Shown here: positions 1-6,169 of the stretch, piece after piece
Position numbering within the stretch: the stretch's first letter is position 1
How the letters are laid out: the number at the start of each line of letters is the position of its first letter
From: an uncultured Eubacteriales bacterium
Lineage (GTDB): Bacteria > Bacillota > Clostridia > Oscillospirales > QAMX01
Length of the DNA: 8,515 nt
Direction: 5' to 3'
Assembly (NCBI GenBank): GCA_905205975.1
Contig: CAJLFQ010000085.1
Span: forward strand, 1-8,515
Translations under genes and position numbers: made by a program
The notes under the pieces: generated by a model
Databases searched by the model: none
Told to the model about the DNA's origin: nothing
What the model saw: the letters and a program-made list of their open reading frames with translations, nothing else

Positions 1-2
1 GG

Positions 3-164
3 AATGAAATTGCCGCATGGGAAACCCATCGCAAAGCAGGATTCAAAGAATTGGGTGTGGAAAACGGTTTTCTCCACATGATGATCACCAAAGAAGCGTA
101 TCCTTGTGCAGCGCAAAAGGCGCCTGCCGATGATCCAATCAGCCAAACTGTAAAAATGGCGTAA
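3..164 (+). CDS. GNAT-like acetyltransferase, C-terminal fragment
   Basis: The gene runs in from the left edge; only the last 53 codons and the TAA stop are visible. The visible peptide starts NEIAAWETHRKAGFKELG and continues to HMMITKEAYP. An Asn, a run of Ala/His, then a KAGFKELG block followed by a hydrophobic strand is the usual closing segment of GCN5-related N-acetyltransferases (motif B, N-x-x-A...K-x-GF-x-E-x-G). These enzymes move an acetyl group from acetyl-CoA to an amine; the acceptor cannot be told from this piece. The last 20 or so residues, after TKEAYP, look like a poorly conserved tail. GC content is about 47% by count, lower than the following genes, so its origin may differ. 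The family call rests on one motif, so confidence is moderate. Confidence 0.55.
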   Translation, partial: NEIAAWETHRKAGFKELGVENGFLHMMITKEAYPCAAQKAPADDPISQTVKMA

Positions 165-189
165 ACCGAAAACGCAGATCGCAAAAACC

Positions 190-210
190 CTTGATGAATC
201 AAGACTTTTT
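190..210 (+). terminator. Weak hairpin plus T-run between the GNAT-like gene and ychF
   Basis: CTTGA (190-194) and TCAAG (199-203) form a 5-bp stem with a TGAA tetraloop. ACTTTTT follows, directly before the ychF ribosome site. The T-run fits an intrinsic terminator for the upstream gene, but the stem is short and AT-rich, so it may leak into ychF. I see no convincing -35/-10 pair for ychF between 165 and 210. Confidence 0.35.
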
Positions 211-228
211 AAGGAGATGCAGATATAT

Positions 229-1322
<1,094 letters not shown>

Positions 1323-1323
<1 letters not shown>

Positions 1324-2057
1324 TGAACGCGGAACCGACGGCTCCGGCCGCGAAACAGGCGCCCGGACGCGTTTACATCATCGACGCTCTGCGTGGGCTG
1401 TCCATCCTGCTCATGGTCGTCTATCACCTGCATTTCGATTTCTATGAGCAGGGCATCATCGGCAGAAACGTGATCTTTTCGCCGCTGGTTCGCTTTTTGC
1501 AGACGTTTTTCGCCTCGCTCTTCATCCTCATGAGCGGGATCTCCTGCCGCTTTTCCAGAAACAACCTGAAGCGCGGGCTGCTCATGTTTGCCGCCGGGAT
1601 GGCTGTGACCGCCGTCACCTATCTGTATGACCCGGATCTGATCGTCCGGTTCGGCATCCTGCACTTTCTGGGCGCTGCGGCCGTGCTGTTTGCGCTGCTG
1701 CAAAAGCCGCTTGACCGCCTGATTCCAAAGGCAGCTGCCCCGTTTCTCTGTGTGCTGCTGGCGATTCTGACGTGGGATCTGCCGAACCATACATACGGCG
1801 TCCGCTGGCTCTGGATGTTCGGCTTTCCGCCGCCGAATTTCATCTCATCGGACTATTTCCCCATCCTGCCCAACATCTTCATCTATCTGTTCGGCACATG
1901 GCTCGGCACCTATATCGCCGCCGGGCGGTTTCCAAGCTGGTTTTACCGCTTCCGCTGCCGTCCGCTCGAGTGGATCGGCAAGAAGACGATCTGGGTCTAC
2001 CTCGTGCATCAGCCGGTCTGCGTCGCCATCGTCTGGCTGATTCAAAAACTGCGCTGA
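1323..2057 (+). CDS. DUF1624/HGSNAT-like membrane acyltransferase
   Basis: This 244-residue multi-pass membrane protein carries the hallmarks of the heparan-alpha-glucosaminide N-acetyltransferase catalytic family (PF07786, DUF1624). These are R16-VYIIDALRGLSILLMVVYH at the first membrane helix, an SGIS segment near 71-74, RFGILHFLGA at 109-118, SSDYFPILPNIF at 175-186, and a closing WIGKKTIWVYLVHQP at 217-231 that resembles acyltransferase-3 proteins. About six or seven hydrophobic segments are visible. The human relative transfers acetyl groups across the lysosomal membrane; bacterial members are largely uncharacterised, so acylation of an envelope glycan is an inference. The ATG at 1323 overlaps the ychF stop (TGATG) and no ribosome site is evident, which suggests coupling. 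An in-frame extension upstream lies inside ychF and is not needed, because the domain begins about 15 residues after the chosen start. Confidence 0.85.
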
Positions 2058-2070
2058 AGGAGGCGTTTCC

Positions 2071-2658
2071 ATGAAATTCAACCTGTTTTCGCTCGTCAAC
2101 GACAAGCGCCAGAAGAAAAAAGGCCCCAACCGGGTGCTGAGCGACTTGGATTATGCGCTGTTTCTGTCGGCGTTTTCCGCGATCTTCGGCATCCTGCATT
2201 ACCGGATGTGGCATGAAACGCTGAAAGTTTCCGTCGGCGGGCTGGTGATGACGCTGCTGTTCTGCGCCTTTTGGATCGGCATGGCTTTTTCCGGCGGGCG
2301 GTATCGCCGGAAAGGCTTCTGGATCACGGCGCTCGTCATCTGGGGCGTTGCGCTGCTCTGCTGCGTCGCCAACCTGAAGCAGTTTTCTTTTTTGCAGGGG
2401 CTTTCCGGCACCGTCGCCGGGACGCTGGCCGGGTACATGGCGATCATCTTCCTGATGTTCGTCACGGCGACGGTTGCGCCGCTGATGCCGGGGCTGGCGA
2501 TGGTCGGCATCTATGCGCAGACGGAAATGCAGCTGGTCTGGCTCTGCGCCGGATTCATGGCGGTCATCGCCGTATCCTACGTGCTGGGCGTGCTGTATCA
2601 AAAACGGAAACAGGCGGCTGCCGACGCCGTCCGCGCAGAAATCCTGCGCAAACAGTGA
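2071..2658 (+). CDS. Multi-pass membrane protein of unknown function
   Basis: I do not recognise a family for this 195-residue protein. It starts with a basic cytoplasmic-type segment (residues 10-21, KRQKKKGPNR). Five or so hydrophobic segments follow, at about 27-44, 54-73, 83-100, 111-140 (which may be one or two helices) and 154-176, then a charged tail (177-195) rich in Lys, Arg, Ala and Glu. There is no signal peptide cleavage site and no obvious catalytic motif. Start choice is firm: AAGGAGG (2057-2063) lies 7 bases before the ATG, and its first A is the last base of the upstream stop. It sits tightly between the DUF1624 protein and the PHP protein, so it is probably cotranscribed with them. 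A partner or scaffold for the neighbouring membrane acyltransferase is possible, but nothing in the sequence shows it. Confidence 0.8.
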   Translation: MKFNLFSLVNDKRQKKKGPNRVLSDLDYALFLSAFSAIFGILHYRMWHETLKVSVGGLVMTLLFCAFWIGMAFSGGRYRRKGFWITALVIWGVALLCCVANLKQFSFLQGLSGTVAGTLAGYMAIIFLMFVTATVAPLMPGLAMVGIYAQTEMQLVWLCAGFMAVIAVSYVLGVLYQKRKQAAADAVRAEILRKQ

Positions 2659-2679
2659 CCGGGTACGGAGAGGGCGCCT

Positions 2680-3519
2680 ATGCAGTATCAGATTGACCAC
2701 GATCTCCACATTCACAGTTTCATCTCGCCGTGCGCCGGTCACGACCCGCGTCAGACGCCGGCGGCCATCCTCGCCTACGGCGTTACCGCCGGACTGTGCC
2801 TTGTGTGCGTAACGGATCACATCTGGGACAAAAACGGTCCCGGCGATTGTATGCTGTGGCGCGGCGACGGGCTGGACTTCGAAAAAGCGGAATCGCTTCT
2901 GCCGCTGCCGCAGAGCCCGAAATGCCGGTTCCTGTTCGGCATCGAAGCCGACCTCGACAACGACGGCAATCTTGCCGTGACGGAAAAGGATTATGACCGG
3001 TTCGATTTTATCATCGTTTCCCCGAGCCATATGCACATCTTTCCGCCGGCTGTCGACGAAAACGACGATAGAACCCTTGCCGAAATCTACAAAGAGGCCT
3101 ATCAAAAACGCATCAAACAGATTCTCGCGATGAATCTGCCGTTTGAAAAGTGCGGAATTGCACACTTTTCAACATCGCTGGCCTGCAAACAGGATCCGGT
3201 CGGCCTGTTTGACGCTTTTTCAGACGAAGAATATGAAGATTTGTTCGGCGAAATCGCAAAGCGCGGCATGGGCGTAGAGCTGAACCTCGACGGCTCCTAT
3301 CTGACCGCAGATGAAGAATCGTTCCAGCACCATCTGCGCCCGTACCGGATCGCCAAGCAAATGGGCTGCACCTTCTATCTCGGCGGCGACGCCCATACGC
3401 CGGACAGCATGGATCTGTTTGTCCCGCGGTCGAAGCGTGTGGTTGAGGCGCTTGGTCTGACCGAAGACGACAAGTTCCCGTTTGTCAAGCAGTATCTGGC
3501 ACAGCCGCCGGTGCGCTGA
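2680..3519 (+). CDS. PHP-domain metal-dependent phosphoesterase-like protein
   Basis: This 279-residue soluble protein has the metal-ligand motifs of the PHP (polymerase and histidinol phosphatase) superfamily in order: DLHIH (8-12), TDH (45-47), GIEAD (87-91), SPSHMH (114-119), IAHF (160-163) and GGDAH (235-239). PHP proteins form a distorted TIM barrel binding two or three metals and usually hydrolyse phosphoesters such as histidinol phosphate or nucleotide 5'-phosphates. The acidic 121-131 segment (after IFPP) and the 51-80 loop look family-specific. The substrate is not evident. It is unlikely to be the histidine-pathway enzyme, because no his gene is near. GGAGAGGG (2667-2674) lies 5 bases before the ATG, and the gap from the previous stop is 21 bases, so it is the last gene of the ychF cluster. 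The superfamily is clear; the exact function is unknown. Confidence 0.88.
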   Translation: MQYQIDHDLHIHSFISPCAGHDPRQTPAAILAYGVTAGLCLVCVTDHIWDKNGPGDCMLWRGDGLDFEKAESLLPLPQSPKCRFLFGIEADLDNDGNLAVTEKDYDRFDFIIVSPSHMHIFPPAVDENDDRTLAEIYKEAYQKRIKQILAMNLPFEKCGIAHFSTSLACKQDPVGLFDAFSDEEYEDLFGEIAKRGMGVELNLDGSYLTADEESFQHHLRPYRIAKQMGCTFYLGGDAHTPDSMDLFVPRSKRVVEALGLTEDDKFPFVKQYLAQPPVR

Positions 3520-3542
3520 ACACTGCAAGCACAGAACCGAAA

Positions 3543-3580
3543 GCCCGGGAGACGAACATCTTCCGGGCATTTCTGCGTTT
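3543..3580 (+). terminator. Probable intrinsic terminator of the ychF-PHP unit
   Basis: GCCCGGGAGA (3543-3552) pairs along all 10 bases with TCTTCCGGGC (3559-3568), with one G-U wobble and a 6-base loop. The downstream T content is broken (ATTTCTGCGTTTT), so termination may be partial. It starts 23 bases after the PHP stop and before the next promoter, which fits a unit boundary. Confidence 0.72.
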
Positions 3581-3608
3581 TGATACAGGCGGATGGATCA
3601 AAACTGAA

Positions 3609-3643
3609 AATTGTCGACAATCGATACTTGACAAACGACAATT
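3609..3643. promoter_or_regulatory. Operator-like array of ATTGTCG/CGACAAT half-sites
   Basis: A perfect 12-bp palindrome, ATTGTCGACAAT, sits at 3610-3621. AATTGTCG (3609-3616) is also an exact inverted partner of CGACAATT (3636-3643), so the CGACAAT half-site occurs at 3615 and again 21 bases on, two helical turns apart. The second copy lies inside the -35/-10 spacer of the promoter at 3628-3656. The T-x-GT...AC-x-A pattern suits GntR/FCD-family regulators, and such a regulator is encoded downstream at 5209-5889. That this regulator binds here is an inference; binding over the spacer would favour repression. Confidence 0.65.
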
Positions 3644-3656
3644 AACATGGTATCAT
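3628..3656 (+). promoter_or_regulatory. Strong sigma-A-type promoter with extended -10 for the lipoprotein-GntR unit
   Basis: TTGACA (3628-3633) matches the -35 consensus exactly. Then come 17 bases and TATCAT (3651-3656), preceded by TGG, which makes an extended -10. Transcription should start near 3662-3664, giving a leader of about 55 bases. The strength of this core suggests it is held down by a regulator. Confidence 0.88.
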
Positions 3657-3717
3657 AGAGCCATGGGTTCCAGCAGGCCGGATCCAACAGGAAAACAGGA
3701 AAACGGAGGACAGAACC

Positions 3718-5124
3718 ATGAAACGACTTTCCAAGCGCATTTTCTGGCTCATACTCGCGGCAATGATGCTGACCGCCATGCTGGCGGGCTGCACGGGTGA
3801 AACAGACCCCAAAACCACGGAAGCCCCGCAATCCACATCGTCCGCACCGACCGGAACCGACGCCCCGCAGACAGCGGCGCCGGTCGACCTGAAAGGGTAC
3901 GAATTCGTGCTGTATGCGGCAGATTTCCCGCTGGAACCCGGCGCCAACGAAATGAACGACCGCTGGGCGGCGGACATCGAAGCCATTCAGACGCGCCTGA
4001 ACTGCACGATCAATTACAGAGTCAACAACGGCAACAGCCTTGAAAACCTGATGACTGCCGTGATCGGCGGCGAAAATCTGGGCGATTTTGTCTACTGCCG
4101 CCATTCCGCGTTCTTCCCGCTGGCCAAGAAGGGCTATGTCAAGCCGCTCGACGGCAGCGAACTCGTTGAAGCCGGTTTTGACGTTTTCAATGCCGATCTC
4201 TGGGATCAGGTGTATGCCGGTCTGTCCGAATTTGACGACCACCTCTGGGGCGTTCAGTTCAACGGCGAATACTTCCCCTGCGACTTCGGCGACGTCATCG
4301 CCTTCAACCCGACGCTGACGACGGCGATCGGCTACGACAAGGCAAAGCTCTATGACCTCGTCCGCAAGGGCGAATGGACGTATGACGTCTTTTTGGATAT
4401 CACGGCGAAAGCCACCCGCGACACCGACGGCGACGGGGTCAACGACGTATGGGGCATGGGCAACGGCATTTTCCAGTATGCCGAAATGTGCGCGACCAAC
4501 GGCTACAATCCGATTCACCTCGCGGAAGACGGCAGAATTGTCGCGGATTTCACCGATGCCCGCTATCTGGAAGGCATGGTGTTCGTGGATAAGGTCTATT
4601 CCGAACGCCGCCCGCCGATTGGCGTCGGCGCCGCGGGCGATGCGCGCGTCATGTTCAAAGACGGTCTGCTGGCGTTCAACCAGCTCTTTGGGCCGAACTT
4701 CTTTGAAGAGCCGGTCATCTCCTGCGAATTCGACTTCGGCGTGCTGCCGAATCCGAAGGGCCCGCAGCAGAAAGACTATATCTGCCTGTACCCCGACTGC
4801 GACGCCTATGTCATGCTGGCCACGAACAAAAACGTGGAGACGAGCGTTCTGGTCATGAACGAGCTCGGCAAAATCATGACGAACGACGGCTGGAAAGACC
4901 GGGTCAAATCGGCTTTCCGCGACGAAGAATCATGGGAAATGTTTGAAATCTACATTTTCCCGAACATGACGCTGAATATGCAGAACATCACGGGCGACAT
5001 CTGGCAGTATATCCGTGAGAACATCGTGCAGGAAGTCCTTTTGGATAACAAGACGCCTGCGCAGGCCGTCGAAGGCCAGAACGCCAAGGTGCAGGCCATG
5101 ATCGACGCGGCCTACGGGCAGTAA
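3718..5124 (+). CDS. ABC transporter extracellular solute-binding lipoprotein
   Basis: This 468-residue protein is probably the surface-anchored binding protein of a carbohydrate ABC importer. Residues 1-25 are a lipoprotein signal: basic MKRLSKR, a hydrophobic core, then the lipobox LAGC with Cys25 as the lipidated residue. A Ser/Thr/Pro/Ala linker (about 26-57) tethers the domain. From about 60 the sequence follows family-1 solute-binding proteins, with a DIEAIQTRLNCTINY strand, a GDFVYCRHSAFFPLAKKGYVKPLD block, WGVQFNG and KGEWTYDVFLDITAKATRD. The acidic loop DTDGDGVND (235-243) resembles the calcium-type loop common in such proteins. GGAGGA (3705-3710) lies 7 bases before the ATG. No permease or ATPase gene is in the window, so the importer partners lie elsewhere. 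The ligand is unknown; a sugar or oligosaccharide is inferred from the neighbours. Confidence 0.9.
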   Translation: MKRLSKRIFWLILAAMMLTAMLAGCTGETDPKTTEAPQSTSSAPTGTDAPQTAAPVDLKGYEFVLYAADFPLEPGANEMNDRWAADIEAIQTRLNCTINYRVNNGNSLENLMTAVIGGENLGDFVYCRHSAFFPLAKKGYVKPLDGSELVEAGFDVFNADLWDQVYAGLSEFDDHLWGVQFNGEYFPCDFGDVIAFNPTLTTAIGYDKAKLYDLVRKGEWTYDVFLDITAKATRDTDGDGVNDVWGMGNGIFQYAEMCATNGYNPIHLAEDGRIVADFTDARYLEGMVFVDKVYSERRPPIGVGAAGDARVMFKDGLLAFNQLFGPNFFEEPVISCEFDFGVLPNPKGPQQKDYICLYPDCDAYVMLATNKNVETSVLVMNELGKIMTNDGWKDRVKSAFRDEESWEMFEIYIFPNMTLNMQNITGDIWQYIRENIVQEVLLDNKTPAQAVEGQNAKVQAMIDAAYGQ

Positions 5125-5141
5125 ACCGCACAGCAGACACC

Positions 5142-5163
5142 GGCCGGAACCGCAGCTTCGGCC
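5142..5163 (+). other. Hairpin between the lipoprotein and regulator genes
   Basis: GGCCGGA (5142-5148) pairs with TTCGGCC (5157-5163), 7 bp with one G-U, loop of 8 bases. No T-run follows, so it is unlikely to be a full terminator. It could stabilise the lipoprotein message or lower regulator expression relative to the abundant binding protein, a pattern known from binding-protein operons. Confidence 0.45.
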
Positions 5164-5181
5164 AAATGAAACCGAACGAAA

Positions 5182-5200
5182 CAGAATGGAGCAGAATGGA
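5182..5200 (+). repeat. Tandem CAGAATGGA at the GntR ribosome site
   Basis: CAGAATGGA occurs at 5182-5190 and again at 5192-5200, a 10-base period. The second copy runs into AAGGA (5200-5204), the ribosome site of the regulator, 4 bases before its ATG. It may be a small slippage duplication in a purine-rich leader. Confidence 0.6.
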
Positions 5201-5208
5201 AGGAAAAT

Positions 5209-5889
5209 ATGCCGAACGACATTTCGCAGATCTTTAAAGAAAACAGCCTGACCAAAAAATCAATCTCTGTCCGTGCAGCGGATCTGATCCGTCAGAAAAT
5301 CATCCGCGGCGAACTGACGCCGGGGCAGCACCTGAAGGAAATTGATTTTTCCGATGCGCTCGGCATCAGCAAAGCCTGCGTCCGCGAGGCGTTTCTGATT
5401 CTGAGCGGAGAAGGGCTTGTCGTCCGGGAGGCCAACAAAGCGACGCGCGTCGTGTCGTATTCGCGCAAGGATGTCCTGGATTTCTATGACTACCGCCGGA
5501 TGCTGGAGACGATGTGCCTGCGCGCTGCCATGGATGCGAACGCTTTGCCGCTGGCGCAGATGCAGGCGGCCATCGATCAAATGCAGACGCTGGCGGAACA
5601 CGGCGAAACCATCGACGTACCGGCGTACATCGACGCAGATCTCGCGTTTCACGACCGGATTGTCCGGGCGTCCGGCAACCGGTGGGCGATTCGTGAATGG
5701 GATGTGCTGCGCTCGGTCATGCACCTGATCTACTGGCTGCGCACGACGTATGAAACCAATCCGATCGGCCGGGAGAACCCGGTGCTGCATTCGCAGATTC
5801 TGTCGCTTGCCGCCTCCGGCCGGAAAGACGAAGCCGTCGCCGCGCTGGCACAGCACATCGAAAACAACAAGGCGATCATCGAAGCATAA
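5209..5889 (+). CDS. GntR-family transcriptional regulator, FCD subfamily
   Basis: This 226-residue regulator has an N-terminal winged helix-turn-helix (about 18-85). Its recognisable elements are IIRGELTPGQHLKE (31-44), the recognition region ALGISKACVREAF (50-62) and a wing ending LVVREANKATRVV. An all-helical FCD ligand domain follows (about 88-222). Four candidate metal or ligand residues are in family-typical places: D144 and H148 (DLAFH), H194 (VLHSQI) and H216 (QHIENN). FCD regulators usually bind organic acids or sugar acids such as gluconate, uronates or lactate, so an acidic sugar or its catabolite is a reasonable guess for the effector. The gene starts 84 bases after the lipoprotein gene on the same strand, probably in the same unit. 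It may bind the palindromes at 3609-3643 and so control its own operon. Confidence 0.93.
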   Translation: MPNDISQIFKENSLTKKSISVRAADLIRQKIIRGELTPGQHLKEIDFSDALGISKACVREAFLILSGEGLVVREANKATRVVSYSRKDVLDFYDYRRMLETMCLRAAMDANALPLAQMQAAIDQMQTLAEHGETIDVPAYIDADLAFHDRIVRASGNRWAIREWDVLRSVMHLIYWLRTTYETNPIGRENPVLHSQILSLAASGRKDEAVAALAQHIENNKAIIEA

Positions 5890-5896
5890 TTCAGAC

Positions 5897-5921
5897 ATGC
5901 CGGAATGATTTCGTCCGGCGT
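5897..5921 (+). other. Hairpin just after the GntR gene
   Basis: GCCGGA (5899-5904) pairs with TCCGGC (5914-5919) and the stem extends outward by a T-G and an A-T pair, with a 9-base loop. No T-run follows. It sits 7 bases after the stop and before the stronger terminator; likely a 3'-end stabiliser or part of a two-hairpin termination region. Confidence 0.5.
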
Positions 5922-5944
5922 ACTTGGGAGACAGCGGGATTGGC

Positions 5945-5974
5945 AGAGAGCGGGTGACTGACACCCGCTCTTTT
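5945..5974 (+). terminator. Strong intrinsic terminator of the lipoprotein-GntR unit
   Basis: GAGCGGGTG (5948-5956) and CACCCGCTC (5962-5970) form a perfect 9-bp stem with an ACTGA loop, followed at once by TTTT (5971-5974). Outer bases 5945-5947 can also pair with the T-run. The right arm is shared with the 44-bp repeat that begins at 5961. Confidence 0.88.
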
Positions 5975-6004
5975 GCCGTCCAAAACGTTCTGCGCGCGGA
6001 CGGC
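5961..6004. repeat. 44-bp dispersed repeat, copy 1
   Basis: This stretch, from ACACCCGCTCTTTTGCCG to GCGCGCGGACGGC, matches 8362-8405 at 40 of 44 positions without gaps; mismatches are at 5979, 5982, 5989 and 6001. In this copy its left end is the right arm of the GntR terminator. A second internal stem is possible: GCCGTCC (5975-5981) pairs with GGACGGC (5998-6004). The two copies lie on either side of the GH-like gene. Confidence 0.85.
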
Positions 6005-6035
6005 GTGCAATCCAAGGCGAACGGATAAAATTCAC

Positions 6036-6062
6036 GCGGTGCTTGTTTTTTATGCGGTGCTT
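6036..6062 (+). repeat. Direct repeat GCGGTGCTT within the GH-gene promoter
   Basis: GCGGTGCTT occurs at 6036-6044 and 6054-6062, 18 bases apart. The first copy overlaps the -35 and the second fills the end of the spacer just before the -10. The placement suits a regulator site, but a chance repeat cannot be excluded. Confidence 0.5.
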
Positions 6063-6071
6063 TGCTATAAT
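6043..6071 (+). promoter_or_regulatory. Extended -10 promoter for the GH-like gene
   Basis: TATAAT (6066-6071) is a perfect -10 with TGC before it, giving an extended -10. TTGTTT (6043-6048) is a fair -35 at a 17-base distance. Transcription should begin near 6077-6079, leaving a leader of about 90 bases before the ATG at 6170. With the terminator at 5945-5974 upstream, the GH-like gene is an independent transcription unit. Confidence 0.87.
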
Positions 6072-6085
6072 GGAGATGGTCTTCT

Positions 6086-6150
6086 ATCAAATCCAGATCA
6101 AATCCGGAACCGGAAGACAGAACCGTCAGGAAACCGGAACCGATTTGATC
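6086..6150 (+). promoter_or_regulatory. Structured leader with three ATCAAATC elements
   Basis: ATCAAATCC is repeated at 6086-6094 and 6097-6105 (11-base period), and its inverse GATTTGAT lies at 6142-6149. GATCAAATC (6096-6104) pairs perfectly with GATTTGATC (6142-6150). After one bulged C the stem continues with GG:CC, an AA/AA internal loop and CCGG (6110-6113) with CCGG (6134-6137), closing a 20-base loop that holds a small GAC/GTC stem. The first ATCAAATC copy could pair with the same 3' arm, so two exclusive folds exist. It could be a cis-acting RNA element or a cluster of protein-binding sites. Confidence 0.6.
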
Positions 6151-6169
6151 AGAAAGCGGGACATACGGC

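Noticed and set aside
217..228. Upstream ATG adding MQIY to YchF
   Set aside because: AAGGAG ends at 216, leaving no spacer; the ATG at 229 gives the conserved family N-terminus.
1879..3165. Long minus-strand open frame (428 codons) opposite the DUF1624, membrane and PHP genes
   Set aside because: It crosses three well-supported plus-strand genes with good ribosome sites, its product is low-complexity and rich in Arg/Gln/His, and it shows no family motif. It is a by-product of high GC.
3663..3720. Possible small upstream reading frame starting with ATG at the lipoprotein transcript start
   Set aside because: No ribosome site is available so close to the predicted 5' end, and the frame simply runs into the lipoprotein gene in another phase.
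3598..4518. Minus-strand open frame opposite the lipoprotein promoter and 5' half
   Set aside because: It overlaps the best promoter in the window and a convincing lipoprotein gene; no motif seen.
6112..6127. GGAAGACAGAACCGTC in the GH leader resembling the lipoprotein ribosome-site segment GGAGGACAGAACCATG
   Set aside because: The likeness is short, the start codon is absent in the leader copy, and it falls in the loop of a stem; probably chance.
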